A stretch of 64,000 bases of DNA. It comes from DATKXU01 sp035528905. GTDB taxonomy: Bacteria; Armatimonadota; UBA5829; DTJY01. The DNA lies in assembly GCA_035528905.1 (NCBI GenBank), contig DATKXU010000052.1, positions 6,311-70,310 on the forward strand. Direction: 5' to 3'. Each line of letters starts with the position of its first letter. Position 1 is the first letter of the stretch. The position numbers and the translations under genes were made by a program. The notes beneath the pieces were generated by a model. The model ran no database searches and was not told the DNA's origin. It saw only the letters and a list, made by a program, of their open reading frames with translations. This document shows, in pieces, positions 8,098-16,936 of this stretch.

Positions 8098-8916
8098 TTG
8101 GCTAGACGTCTTTGTTCCGCGGTTATCTTCGCGTCAATGTTCCTTGGTGCCCTGATCGTGCAACCCTCGGTGTCGGCACAGACCGGCACGCCCGCTTCTC
8201 CGGCACCCGCCAGTTCCGCGGTCGCAGCGAAACCCGCAGCTCCGAAGAAGCCCACAGTCACAAGGACAATAGAGGCGCAGTTGAGCGGCCTTACCACCGA
8301 GTACGCCGATCAGATATACGCCAGACTCTCCGTCCAGGAGAGCCGGCAGCCCCGAAACTGGTATCTTCGCGGCTCGTACACCAGCACTGCCACCGAGAGT
8401 GGGACCTGGAAGGTCAACGTTACCACTACCAGGCTCGATGGTCGTGTAGAGCGAATCAGGACAGGCGACAGGTACAACGTGTTGATCGGCGTGATGAACC
8501 GGCGTGACAGGGACCTGACGCGTACCACATCCGAGCAGACCGGATATCACTTTTTGTCATACGGAGTGGGCAAGCACCTTGATATCCGAAACAAGGGCGA
8601 CATCGGGCTTGGATTGCTGACGTTGTATGATGACGGCGATACCGCCAAACCGGCGGTCGGCTGCTCGATCATCGGCAGGCGCCCTTTGAGCAAGAAGCTG
8701 ACTCTCGACAGCCAGATACTAGCTCTTCAGCCGCTGGACAGATTGCGTTCCACGAAGGTGGACTCGGAGATTGGGCTCTCCTACGAGTTGACTCAGGGGT
8801 TCTCGCTTCGGCTGGGCTGGTCGGCGAACAACCTCGTGAGGCCCATACGGGGCAAAAAAGAGTGGGATTCAATCGTCAGGCTCACGATTTCCTTCCGACG
8901 GACAACGACGCGCTGA
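8098..8916 (+). CDS. Outer-membrane beta-barrel-like protein (DUF481-like)
   Basis: 272 residues from a TTG start preceded by TTGGAGG. A signal peptide (VIFASMFLGALIVQPSVSAQ) is followed by an Ala/Pro-rich linker, then alternating polar/hydrophobic strands (HFLSYGVGKHLDIRNKGDIG, ILALQPL, SEIGLSYELTQGFSLRLGWS) that end in an aromatic strand, as in barrel proteins and DUF481. This supports an outer membrane in the host. Specific role unknown; the assignment rests on strand pattern rather than catalytic motifs. Confidence 0.55.
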   Translation: MARRLCSAVIFASMFLGALIVQPSVSAQTGTPASPAPASSAVAAKPAAPKKPTVTRTIEAQLSGLTTEYADQIYARLSVQESRQPRNWYLRGSYTSTATESGTWKVNVTTTRLDGRVERIRTGDRYNVLIGVMNRRDRDLTRTTSEQTGYHFLSYGVGKHLDIRNKGDIGLGLLTLYDDGDTAKPAVGCSIIGRRPLSKKLTLDSQILALQPLDRLRSTKVDSEIGLSYELTQGFSLRLGWSANNLVRPIRGKKEWDSIVRLTISFRRTTTR

Positions 8917-8923
8917 GCCCTGC

Positions 8924-9009
8924 GAGTTTCAAGTTTCAGGTTTCAAGTTTCAGGTTGGCGGCGCCATACGACTTGCAACATGGAACTCGAAACTTGGAAC
9001 CTGGAGCTT
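8924..9009. repeat. Heptamer arrays between convergent genes
   Basis: Array 1: GAGTTTC, AAGTTTC, AGGTTTC, AAGTTTC, AGGTTGG (8924-8958). Array 2: GGAACTC, GAAACTT, GGAACCT, GGAGCTT (8982-9009). The two are roughly reverse complements (AGTTTC versus GAAACT). Confidence 0.85.
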
Positions 9010-9023
9010 TCCATATTCCTGCA

Positions 9024-9578
9024 CTAGGCAGGCTCGTATTTGATATAGATGCCGCTGCCGGGCTCGGTTTCCAGATAAAGCTCGTCGTACGGCGGCTGAT
9101 CGTCCCGTTCGGCGTAGACGATGTTCCCGTCAACGCTCGCGCCGGTGTCTTTCAGGTCCGCGTCTTCGCTTGAAACCGCCTGGTCAGCAGGCTCCCACGT
9201 TTTCCCCTGGTATCGGAACCGGCCGGGCAGATTGACCTGTCGCAGCCGCTCCATGGCTTCCGGAGGCTGTTCTCCTTTGGGCACCACGATCACGCTCGGC
9301 CGGGGCTGTTCGCGCCCGATGTATATGTTTACCGGCGGCTCGCGCTCCACAACGACTGGCTGTTCCGGGGGCCGCTCGGCAGGCGGCCGTTGTACCGGCG
9401 GGACCGCGGGTCGCTCTTCCTCTGGAACAACTACCACCGTCTGCCTAGGGCCCTGCGCCGCTATCGTCCACCAGACCACGAAGACGAGAATCAGCGCAGC
9501 CAGCACAATCAAGACCCAGACCCAGGGCGGAGGGCCGCGTCTCACGTGCGGATGTTCCGTAGTGGGCCTCTCTTCCAT
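9024..9578 (-). CDS. Single-pass membrane protein with proline-rich linker, unknown function
   Basis: 184 residues: a short charged N-terminus, one membrane helix (WVWVLIVLAALILVFVVWWT, about residues 19-38), a linker rich in Pro/Glu/Val with repeated PPVQRPPAERPPEQP, then a small acidic globular domain containing PGRFRYQGKTWEPADQAV. Probably anchored in the inner membrane with the C-domain outside. I do not recognise the family. It is divergent from hisF. Confidence 0.65.
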   Translation of the reverse strand: MEERPTTEHPHVRRGPPPWVWVLIVLAALILVFVVWWTIAAQGPRQTVVVVPEEERPAVPPVQRPPAERPPEQPVVVEREPPVNIYIGREQPRPSVIVVPKGEQPPEAMERLRQVNLPGRFRYQGKTWEPADQAVSSEDADLKDTGASVDGNIVYAERDDQPPYDELYLETEPGSGIYIKYEPA

Positions 9579-9659
9579 TGCGGGCCTCCTTCATCCGTCG
9601 CTTTGTCTCGATGTTACCCCGCCGAGGGAGACCCAAAACCCTGCGGCTTGCGGGAGGAT

Positions 9660-9688
9660 TTGACATCTCGAGAGAGAAACCTTACTGC
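9660..9688 (+). promoter_or_regulatory. Likely hisF promoter
   Basis: TTGACA (9660-9665), 17-bp spacer, weak -10 TACTGC (9683-9688). It lies 37 bases before the hisF start codon. Confidence 0.35.
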
Positions 9689-9724
9689 ATGGAGTTGAAC
9701 TCTTCTTCGGGAAAGGTGTCTGCG

Positions 9725-10489
9725 ATGGATTTTGTCAGGGTGATCCCGTGCCTCGATGTGAAAGACGGCAGATTGGTGAAGGGCGTTCACTTTGCGGACC
9801 TGCGCGACGTCGCTGATCCCGCCGAAATGGGAGAGGCGTACAGCAAGGCGGGCGCAGATGAGCTTGTCTTCCTCGATATAACTGCGACTCTCGAAGGTCG
9901 CAAAACCATGCTTGATGCAGTCGAGCGAACTGCGAAGCGCATAACGGTGCCCCTCACCGTCGGCGGGGGCATAAAGGAGCTATCCGACGTAAAGGCACTG
10001 CTCGACGCGGGAGCGTCCCGGGTTTCGATCAACTCCGCCGCCGTGAAGCGTCCCGCGTTCATTGAAGAGGCCGCCAACGAGTTCGGCTCCGATGGCATCG
10101 TGGTAGCGATAGACACTCGAAGGAATAGTGACATGCCCTCAGGGTTCGAGGTGGTAATCAACGGAGGCACGAAACCCACGGGTAAGGATGCCGTCGAATG
10201 GGCGCAGGAAGCCGAGTGGCTCGGCGCCGGACAGATCCTGCCAACAAGCATGGACGCGGACGGCACCCAGGCCGGATACGACATTCCGATGACCAAAGCC
10301 ATCGCAGAGGCGGCAAGCATACCGGTGATCGCGTCCGGCGGCGCGGGTAAGCTCGAACATCTCTACGAAGCTATAGCTGACGGGAAGGCGGATGCCGTGC
10401 TGGTGGCGTCCATCTTTCACTTCGGCATAATCACCATTCAGCAGGCAAAGGACTACCTGGCGTCGAAGGGCATTCGGGTCAGAGAGTGA
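9725..10489 (+). CDS. hisF: Imidazole glycerol phosphate synthase cyclase subunit HisF
   Basis: Cyclase half of the HisFH synthase that converts PRFAR plus ammonia to IGP and AICAR (histidine and purine pathways). 254 residues; the two catalytic aspartates are seen in IPCLDVKDGR (start) and VVAIDTRRN (about residue 130), with phosphate-binding loops VGGGIK and VIASGGAG. ATG at 9725 has AAAGGTG upstream. No hisH, hisA or other his gene is adjacent, so it stands alone here. Confidence 0.95.
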   Translation: MDFVRVIPCLDVKDGRLVKGVHFADLRDVADPAEMGEAYSKAGADELVFLDITATLEGRKTMLDAVERTAKRITVPLTVGGGIKELSDVKALLDAGASRVSINSAAVKRPAFIEEAANEFGSDGIVVAIDTRRNSDMPSGFEVVINGGTKPTGKDAVEWAQEAEWLGAGQILPTSMDADGTQAGYDIPMTKAIAEAASIPVIASGGAGKLEHLYEAIADGKADAVLVASIFHFGIITIQQAKDYLASKGIRVRE

Positions 10490-10636
10490 CATCGGCTGCC
10501 CATGCGCCGACACGGGTAAGCACATTAGGATGGGGCTTCTCTCACAGGTGCAAAGAACCCGGTGGTTTGATTCGACCATTGTCCAAGCAGCAGGCTGTTT
10601 GTCGCTCCAGGAAAGCCGAGAGGAGAGTGAATAACC

Positions 10637-10843
10637 TTGACTACCCCTGGCCGGCGCAGACGGACCCGGCGCAAGACGGAGAAGAAGTCGTTCATTGCGG
10701 ATAGCAGCGCTTACAGGGAGATCATGGATCGCCCTGCCGACCCGGACGAGGAAACGCCGGACCACGGCGCCGCAACCACCGAGGAGCAACTTCGACTTTA
10801 CCAGGAGGCTGAGGAGCAGACCATCCGCGAGGGCCTCGTGTGA
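10637..10843 (+). CDS. Small hypothetical protein with basic N-end and acidic C-end
   Basis: 68 residues from a TTG start with gagaggag 8-10 bases upstream. The N-terminus is a cluster of Arg/Lys (GRRRRTRRKTEKK); the C-terminal half is Glu/Asp-rich and likely helical (EEQLRLYQEAEEQ). Such charge partition suggests nucleic-acid or ribosome binding, but this is only a guess. Not recognised. Confidence 0.4.
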   Translation: MTTPGRRRRTRRKTEKKSFIADSSAYREIMDRPADPDEETPDHGAATTEEQLRLYQEAEEQTIREGLV

Positions 10844-10853
10844 TTGAGGCTTG

Positions 10854-10918
10854 CCGGTAGCCGCTGCCTTTACGGCTGCGTTCCCACGTACCGCACGCTG
10901 AAGACGTGCGGCTACCGG
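10854..10918. repeat. Nested inverted-repeat intergenic element
   Basis: Outer arms CCGGTAGCCGC (10854-10864) and GCGGCTACCGG (10908-10918) are perfect 11-bp complements; an inner stem CCGCACG/CGTGCGG lies at 10891-10911. MITE- or REP-like element between two genes on the same strand. Confidence 0.7.
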
Positions 10919-10922
10919 GCGA

Positions 10923-12764
10923 ATGGAGACCACCCTGAGAGGAACTCTGGTGAGGAATCTCATTCTCGCGATTGCCATCACTTACGCCGCGATCACTTCT
11001 TCTTGCCCGGCCTGTGCCAGACAGCCTAGAGAGGTCATTTTGGGCATCGCTGTCAACGAGGCAGGAACGCCTGTCTCCGGCGTGCAGGTTGCTCTCCTGA
11101 TGAGCAATCATCGCACCAGCGCCGTCGCCGGACAAGCTGCGGTCGGTCCGGACGGCACGTTCAAGATAGCGTACCCGAGGCCGGAACTGACGATCATTCC
11201 CGCTGCGATGTACCTCGCAGCTTCCTCGGATAAACTGCTTGGGATCCAGGCGGTCAACAACACCCTGGCGGCTCAGCGCATCGTCTGTCATCCCAGAGCG
11301 AGCGTTTCCGGTACGGTAAAGGACTCCGGGGGCCGTCCCGTCGAAGGCGCAGTGGTTAGTCCCGATTTTCTCATCTGGAGCGAGTTCTTCGGCCAACAGT
11401 ACCTCCATTGGCGGGAAATCGAACCCGCAGCAGGAACGAAGCCGGCCATAACCGACGCGCAGGGGAAGTTCACCCTATCGGGGCTTCCGGCCGGCTGCGG
11501 CGTGTGCCTGCGTGCGAGCAAGGATGGCGTCGGGATCGGCGCAACGGGCTCGGGCGATCCAAGCTCAGGCGCTCTCAAGCCGGAACTCGCGATCCCCGTC
11601 GGCACCGCGGACATTGCCATCATCCTGAAGGCCCAGGGCATGAAAGCCCCTACCGGATGCATAAAAGGCTGGGTGCTCAACAAGCTGACCAAATGGCCTG
11701 TGCGGGGCGTTGAGGTGGTTGCCGTTGACATGCAAAACCCCAGCTCCAGCCCGCGGTCAATGGCGACTACACAATCCGACGGCAGCTTCCAGCTGGACGG
11801 GCTTCCTCGAGGCGAATACACCGTATCTGTTCTGGAGGCTAGGAGGCCGGTCCAGCCGGAGACAGACGTAGAGGTGAGCGAGAACGGCACGACCGAGTTG
11901 ACGCTACTTGCCATTCCCGGCAGAACGTTCATAGGTCAAGTTGTAGATGAAAATACGGGCAGGGGCGTCCCCGGCGTCATGGTCGTCGCCCCAGGGAGCA
12001 AGCCCGTTGTTACGCGATCAAAGACGTCGCCCGGGCGCTTATCTGCGGACGGCCCCGGCTCCTTCTCCATCAACGTGCTGCCAGGGCCGGGCGTGCTCCT
12101 GGTCATCGGCGACAAGCAGGGATACGGCCGTGCGCACTACGAGATAGATGTCCCCGAGAAAGGCAGATTCACAGGAGTAAGGATCAAACTGCCGCGCGCG
12201 ACGACCATATGCGGGACGATCAGAGATTCGTCCGGGAAGCCGGTGGACGGCGCTCTCCTCCGGATCGTGTCCCCGGATGGGCCATTGGACACCTTGCAGG
12301 CGGACTCCAAGGGGTACTACATGCTCACCCTGCAGGGCTCTGCTGACATGACCTGCGACTTGATCGCATACGACGAGGCGACGGGCGAAGGAGCGATTCA
12401 GCCGGCTACTCTAGCGGCCCGGAACACGAACCTGGTTGACATGGCGCTTGGGCCCGCTGCCAGGTTCTCGGGCTTCGTCAAGGACGATACCGGCAAGCCC
12501 GTGCCCGGCGCGAGAGTGACACCGATGCTGCAGACCGGCGCATGCCGCATCTACAGCATGCACAACCGGGCCGCATCAGACGCCTCCGGACGATTCACGA
12601 TTGACGGACTCATTCCAGGCGCGGCATATTTCGTCCGAATCGAGGCCGACGGATACGAGGCGCCGCCGTTCGGTAAGGACGCGCTGCCCGAACTGAAGAG
12701 TGGGGAGACAGCATCCGCAGAGTTTACATTGCGGGCGAAGGCCGAGGCGCCCGCGCAGCCTTAG
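10923..12764 (+). CDS. Secreted protein with multiple carboxypeptidase-regulatory-like domains
   Basis: 613 residues with a signal peptide (LILAIAITYAAITSSCPA). At least five prealbumin-like beta-sandwich units of the carboxypeptidase regulatory type repeat the pattern VxGxVxDxxGxPVxGAxV...DGxFxLxGLPxG: NEAGTPVSGVQV, DSGGRPVEGAVV, TKWPVRGVEVV, ENTGRGVPGVMV, DSSGKPVDGALL and DDTGKPVPGARV. These domains usually serve as extracellular structural or binding modules. No enzymatic domain is visible. Confidence 0.75.
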   Translation: METTLRGTLVRNLILAIAITYAAITSSCPACARQPREVILGIAVNEAGTPVSGVQVALLMSNHRTSAVAGQAAVGPDGTFKIAYPRPELTIIPAAMYLAASSDKLLGIQAVNNTLAAQRIVCHPRASVSGTVKDSGGRPVEGAVVSPDFLIWSEFFGQQYLHWREIEPAAGTKPAITDAQGKFTLSGLPAGCGVCLRASKDGVGIGATGSGDPSSGALKPELAIPVGTADIAIILKAQGMKAPTGCIKGWVLNKLTKWPVRGVEVVAVDMQNPSSSPRSMATTQSDGSFQLDGLPRGEYTVSVLEARRPVQPETDVEVSENGTTELTLLAIPGRTFIGQVVDENTGRGVPGVMVVAPGSKPVVTRSKTSPGRLSADGPGSFSINVLPGPGVLLVIGDKQGYGRAHYEIDVPEKGRFTGVRIKLPRATTICGTIRDSSGKPVDGALLRIVSPDGPLDTLQADSKGYYMLTLQGSADMTCDLIAYDEATGEGAIQPATLAARNTNLVDMALGPAARFSGFVKDDTGKPVPGARVTPMLQTGACRIYSMHNRAASDASGRFTIDGLIPGAAYFVRIEADGYEAPPFGKDALPELKSGETASAEFTLRAKAEAPAQP

Positions 12765-12786
12765 CACAGCCGGTCAGAAAGCCGTA

Positions 12787-13392
12787 TTGCTTGCGCTACT
12801 CAATGTAGGCGTTCTCAGGCCAGACTGCTTGGCGGATGCAACTTATGAGCTTAGTCCGAACGCTCGGTGGGCTATATATGGACCTAATCCGTACTCGGAC
12901 TTAAAAGGAACCAAGCTATCTATTGTCAATACCCGAACCGGACGCATTCACCGAGCCTGGGACGAAGATGAGTTACTGGCGTACTGTTGGTCCGAGGACT
13001 CCACAAGATTTGCCTATCTGAATTCGACCCTTCGGGTAAAGGTAATAGACCTGAGCGCGGAGCCCTCCGTGAAGGACATCGCCAAGCTGGATTTCCCCTT
13101 GAAAGAAAGGCGGTTCTCGGATGTGGGCTCGGACCTATCCATGTCCTGGAGTCCGAATGGAGAGATACTGGGGATTCTCTGGGATGACCACACTGTGGAC
13201 TGGAGTGAGAGGAAGTACCGTGTGGCGCTTGTAAACATCAGGACGCGAGCTGTAAGCGTGATCGTGTACGCAGATGTGAAGAAGCCAAACGAAGCTGTAT
13301 CAGCACGCGGAACGCACCCCGTTCCGGTGTGGGGCCCCGGCGGAGAGAGACTGTTCTGGCCGCCCGGGCCGGAAAACCGTTCCGCACGTTAG
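12787..13392 (+). CDS. Beta-propeller (WD40/TolB-like) fragment
   Basis: About 201 residues from a TTG at 12787; the start is uncertain because the frame stays open upstream into the previous gene. Blades of the TolB/PD40 type are visible (ATYELSPNARWAIYG, YCWSEDSTRFAYLN, DLSMSWSPNGEILGILWDD, PVPVWGPGGERLFWPPG), which is only about four blades. The short hydrophobic N-end may be a signal peptide. Could be a small protein or the remains of a larger propeller gene. Confidence 0.5.
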   Translation: MLALLNVGVLRPDCLADATYELSPNARWAIYGPNPYSDLKGTKLSIVNTRTGRIHRAWDEDELLAYCWSEDSTRFAYLNSTLRVKVIDLSAEPSVKDIAKLDFPLKERRFSDVGSDLSMSWSPNGEILGILWDDHTVDWSERKYRVALVNIRTRAVSVIVYADVKKPNEAVSARGTHPVPVWGPGGERLFWPPGPENRSAR

Positions 13393-13468
13393 GCGTACTC
13401 ACACTCCGCCACGTTTAATATGGTGCCCCCGCGGAAACAGGATATGTAGTTCATCCGCGGGGTGTACT

Positions 13469-14185
13469 ATGCTGGAGGAAGCTCGTCCGGACAGGCTCAG
13501 AGGCGGGGCGCAGAACAGGGCGAACGTCGCCGGCGCTATCAGGGAGTTGATCTTCGGCGCCGAGGACGGCCTGGTATCTATCCTCGGCCTCGTGACGGGA
13601 GTCGCCGCCGGCGCCGCGAGTTCGGCCGTCGTGCTGCTGGCCGGGGTTGCCGGCGCGCTCTCCGGGGCCATCTCCATGGCGGCGGGGAACTACCTGGGGG
13701 TCAAGTCGCATATCGAGGTTCTCCAGCGCCGCCTTGAGGAGGAAGAAAAGAGCATCCGCGAGTGCCCGGAACATGAACGCGCCGAGCTCGTCGCCTATTA
13801 CCGAAAACACAGCTTCACACCGGACGAGATCCAAACCGTCGTTCCCGCCATCGAGCGGAGCAGGGAGCTCCTCATGGAGGAAATGGCCGCGCACGAGCTC
13901 GGCATCTCGCCGAGCGAACTCAGGAATCCGGCCTGGAAGGCATTCTGGATCTTCGCCGCTTACATCATCGCCGCCGAGTTCCCGGTCTTGCCCTATGCCC
14001 TGTTTCCCCATGATACGGCGCTCATCGTCTCCATAGCCGGCACAGTGCTGGCCCTGTTCGCTGTCGGTGCGGCTAAGACAGTCTACACCGGCCGAAATGC
14101 GATCAGGAGCGGGCTGGAAATGCTGGCAATCGCTGCGCTGGCAGGCATCGCGGGCTACCTCGCCGGAAGACTCGTGCGCCTGTGA
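13469..14185 (+). CDS. VIT1/CCC1-family membrane transporter
   Basis: 238 residues. The family signature appears near the N-end (IRELIFGAEDGLVSILGLVTGVAAGA, given here by its key residues F-G-A-E-D-G-L), followed by LSGAISMAAGNYLGVKSH and a cytoplasmic Glu-rich helix region (LQRRLEEEEKSIRECPEHER) typical of iron/manganese-binding loops. Three further membrane helices end the protein. Members export Fe2+ or Mn2+ from the cytosol; the substrate here is inferred only from family. Confidence 0.85.
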   Translation: MLEEARPDRLRGGAQNRANVAGAIRELIFGAEDGLVSILGLVTGVAAGAASSAVVLLAGVAGALSGAISMAAGNYLGVKSHIEVLQRRLEEEEKSIRECPEHERAELVAYYRKHSFTPDEIQTVVPAIERSRELLMEEMAAHELGISPSELRNPAWKAFWIFAAYIIAAEFPVLPYALFPHDTALIVSIAGTVLALFAVGAAKTVYTGRNAIRSGLEMLAIAALAGIAGYLAGRLVRL

Positions 14186-14204
14186 ATCCGAGGAATCAAG
14201 CTCA

Positions 14205-14320
14205 GTGATGCGTGACGCAGATGCTGGATGTCGGATATTCGATGTTGGATGTTAGACATTGGAAGTTGAACGTCCTCTCCCATTCTCCCAGTCGCCCCAT
14301 CTCCCAATCGCTCTGTCGCG
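14205..14320. repeat. Ten in-register heptamers followed by five octamers
   Basis: From 14205: GTGATGC, GTGACGC, AGATGCT, GGATGTC, GGATATT, CGATGTT, GGATGTT, AGACATT, GGAAGTT, GAACGTC. From 14281: CATTCTCC, CAGTCGCC, CCATCTCC, CAATCGCT, CTGTCGCG. The word drifts along the array while the period stays constant. Confidence 0.85.
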
Positions 14321-14368
14321 CTCTGCGAGCTGTCCACTGCGCGCCCTGATCTGCTAGAATAGGGTGAC

Positions 14369-14461
14369 ATGATCTACGACGCCGCGCGCGCCGCACTGCG
14401 GGAAGGAATTGAAGCCCACATCGCTGAAGGTAATATGGGGATATGTCTCCCCTGCAGATAG
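14369..14461 (+). CDS. Possible leaderless 30-residue ORF (gene remnant?)
   Basis: ATG lies 9 bases after an extended -10-like TGCTAGAAT (14351-14359). The peptide begins MIYDAARAALREGIEAHIAEG, which looks like a genuine helical N-terminus rather than noise, but reads into a palindromic element (14445-14492) and stops there. It may be a leader peptide or the 5' stub of a gene cut by the element. Confidence 0.2.
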   Translation: MIYDAARAALREGIEAHIAEGNMGICLPCR

Positions 14462-14492
14462 CGCCCAGGAATAAATTCCTGGGCTTGGAGAC
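14445..14492. repeat. Nested palindromic element upstream of glmU
   Basis: Inner perfect 9-bp stem GCCCAGGAA/TTCCTGGGC with a 4-base loop (14463-14484), and outer arms GTCTCC (14445-14450) and GGAGAC (14487-14492). MITE-like; no T-tract for termination. Confidence 0.65.
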
Positions 14493-14587
14493 GGTCGCCG
14501 ATTATAGACTGCAGAGATTCAGAAGCAAGCTAAACCCGAAATCCGAACGGGGCGGGCCTTTGAGGTGAAGGAACCAGGAGTGATTAG

Positions 14588-15973
14588 ATGCCAGGTATGA
14601 TAGGAATCATTCTAGCGGCTGGGAAGGGCACGCGGATGAAATCGAAGCTCCCGAAGGCCCTGCACCCCATCTGCGGCAAGCCGATGACGCGGTACGTCAT
14701 AGATGCCTGCAAGGGCGCCGGCGTTGAGGACTGCATAGTCGTGATCGGCCACGAGGCCGAGCAGGTCCAAGAGGGCCTCGGGAGCGACGTCCGGTACGTC
14801 GTGCAAGAGCAGCAGCTTGGCACAGGCGATGCGTGCAAACGAGCCGTCGAGCTGCTTGGCGAAGCTGAGGCGGATGTCCTGGTCGTCGCTGGAGACACTC
14901 CCCTTGTGAGCTCGGAAGTCCTGGAACGGCTGGCCGGCGAGCATCGGTCATCGGGCGCGGACGCCACCATGCTTACTGCGGTCCTCGACGATCCAGGCCA
15001 GTACGGGCGGATCCTCCGTGCGCCGCATGGATCGGTCCGCGGCGTTGTGGAAGCCAAAGACGCCTCGCCGCAGGAGCGGCAAATCCGCGAGATCAACACG
15101 TCAATATACTGCTTCAAGCTACGGCCCCTTCGGGACTACCTGCATCGGATTACCCCTGCAAATGTCCAGAGCGAGTACTATCTCACCGACGTGATCGGTC
15201 TGATGGCAGCGGATGGACGCAGGGTGGCCGCGGTTGTCTCCGAGGACTCGGACGTCGTTCTCGGAATCAACCATCGCGCCGACCTGGCATACCTGACGGG
15301 CATTATCAGGTCACGAATCCTCGAGCGGCTGATGCTGGACGGCGTCACGCTCATTGACCCGTCGTCCACATACGTGGACTTCGATGTTCGCATTGGGCCG
15401 GACACGCTGATCTATCCCCAGACGTTCATAGAAAAAGGGAGCATAATCGGCGAAGGATGCACGATCGGTCCGTCTACCCGCCTGGTAAACGTCAAGCTGG
15501 AGAACGAGGTGACGGTCCTATTCTCCAACGTAGTAGACAGCACCGTGGGCGATGGCACGAGAATCGGACCCTTCGCAAACATACGGCCAGGCTGCCGGAT
15601 TGGGAAGAAGGTCAAGATCGGCGATTTCGTTGAGGCCAAGAATGCGGAGATTGCCGATTCCGTATCAATGTCGCATCTGGCATACGTCGGTGACGCATCT
15701 GTCGGAGAGCACTCAAACATCGGGGCCGGATCCATCACCTGTAACTACGATGGCTTCGCGAAGCACCGCACGACCATTGGAAAGAACGTCTTCATAGGAT
15801 CGAATGTCACAATGGTGGCACCTCTCGAGATCGGCGATGGCGCACTGGTCGCGGCTGGCTCCGTAGTTACCGAAGACGTTCCGGGCGACTCCTTGGCAAT
15901 CGCCCGGTCCACGCAGACGGTAAAGGAAGGCTGGGCCAAACGACGGCGTAAGCAGAAGGGACAGGGAGGATAG
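14588..15973 (+). CDS. glmU: Bifunctional UDP-GlcNAc pyrophosphorylase/GlcN-1-P acetyltransferase
   Basis: Makes UDP-GlcNAc for peptidoglycan and envelope glycans. N-terminal uridylyltransferase with IILAAGKGTRMKSKLPKALH and the metal-site AGDTPLV; C-terminal left-handed beta-helix (hexapeptide repeats from about residue 250) with the acetyltransferase signature AYVGDASVG and GAGSITCNYDG. 461 residues, full length. It heads a tight glmU-prs-pth operon: prs starts 2 bases after its stop, as in many Firmicutes. Confidence 0.96.
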   Translation: MPGMIGIILAAGKGTRMKSKLPKALHPICGKPMTRYVIDACKGAGVEDCIVVIGHEAEQVQEGLGSDVRYVVQEQQLGTGDACKRAVELLGEAEADVLVVAGDTPLVSSEVLERLAGEHRSSGADATMLTAVLDDPGQYGRILRAPHGSVRGVVEAKDASPQERQIREINTSIYCFKLRPLRDYLHRITPANVQSEYYLTDVIGLMAADGRRVAAVVSEDSDVVLGINHRADLAYLTGIIRSRILERLMLDGVTLIDPSSTYVDFDVRIGPDTLIYPQTFIEKGSIIGEGCTIGPSTRLVNVKLENEVTVLFSNVVDSTVGDGTRIGPFANIRPGCRIGKKVKIGDFVEAKNAEIADSVSMSHLAYVGDASVGEHSNIGAGSITCNYDGFAKHRTTIGKNVFIGSNVTMVAPLEIGDGALVAAGSVVTEDVPGDSLAIARSTQTVKEGWAKRRRKQKGQGG

Positions 15974-15975
15974 GA

Positions 15976-16935
15976 ATGCCGAAGCAAGACAACTTACGTG
16001 TATTTGCCGGTAATTCGAATCCCAAGCTGGCCGAGAGCATCGCCCGCGAATTGGGACTCAGTCTCGGCAGGATGGTAGTCTCCAAGTTCTCGGATGGCGA
16101 GATAAGGGTCAAGGTGGATGAGAGCGCAAGGGGCATGGATGCGTTCATCGTGCAGTCAACCTGCTGCCCCGTCAACGAGAATATCATGGAGCTATTGATC
16201 ATGATTGACGCTTTCCGCCGGGCCTCCGCGGAGCGCATCACTTGCGTCATCCCTTACTACGGATACGCCAGACAGGATAAGAAGATCAAACCGCGCGAGC
16301 CGGTATCCGCAAGACTGGTAGCCGACCTCCTGACCGTCGCAGGTACAAACCGGATTCTGGCCGTGGACCTACATGCCGAGCAGATCCAGGGGTTCTTCGA
16401 TATTCCCGTGGATCACCTGCCTGCCGTACCGATAATCGCCGAGCACCTAGTCAATAGAGGACTGAGCGACGGAAACACGGTAGTGGTATCTCCGGACGTC
16501 GGAGGCGTCGTAAGGGCCAGGGTGCTCGCGGAAATGCTTGGCGCGCCGATCGCCATCATTGCAAAGCGGCGGCCGGAGCCGAACCATGCTGAGATCATAG
16601 AGATCATCGGCGATGTCAAGGGCAAGGTCGCTGTGATGATTGACGACATGATTGACACCGGCGGCTCAATAACGCATGGCGCGTTCGCACTAACGGAGCG
16701 CGGCGCGAAGAACGTCTATGCCTGCTGCACTCATCCGGTGCTGTCGGGCGATGCGGTAGCACACCTCAAAACAGCTCCCGTTGAGGAGATAGTGGTCACC
16801 GATACGATACCCCTTGGCCCGCAAGAACAAAGTGCCAAGATCACAGTCCTCTCTGTGGCTCCCTTGCTGGCGGATGCCATCGGCAGGATACACAGGGATC
16901 AGTCGGTGAGCGAGCTGTTCAAAGAGTACTGGTAG
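15976..16935 (+). CDS. prs: Ribose-phosphate pyrophosphokinase (PRPP synthetase)
   Basis: Forms PRPP from ribose-5-phosphate and ATP, feeding purine, pyrimidine, His, Trp and NAD synthesis; here it also serves nadC and hisF products found in this window. 319 residues, full length. Motifs: FSDGEIRVKVDESARG near the N-end, IPYYGYARQDKK, the flexible-loop VDLHAEQIQGFF, and the PRPP-binding loop VAVMIDDMIDTGGS near residue 220. Class I enzyme by similarity. pth begins one base after the stop. Confidence 0.97.
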   Translation: MPKQDNLRVFAGNSNPKLAESIARELGLSLGRMVVSKFSDGEIRVKVDESARGMDAFIVQSTCCPVNENIMELLIMIDAFRRASAERITCVIPYYGYARQDKKIKPREPVSARLVADLLTVAGTNRILAVDLHAEQIQGFFDIPVDHLPAVPIIAEHLVNRGLSDGNTVVVSPDVGGVVRARVLAEMLGAPIAIIAKRRPEPNHAEIIEIIGDVKGKVAVMIDDMIDTGGSITHGAFALTERGAKNVYACCTHPVLSGDAVAHLKTAPVEEIVVTDTIPLGPQEQSAKITVLSVAPLLADAIGRIHRDQSVSELFKEYW

Positions 16936-16936
16936 A

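Noticed and set aside
10486..10704. 72-codon plus-strand frame overlapping the small basic protein
   Set aside because: No ribosome site or codon signal; the TTG-started frame 10637-10843 has a good site and biased charge pattern.
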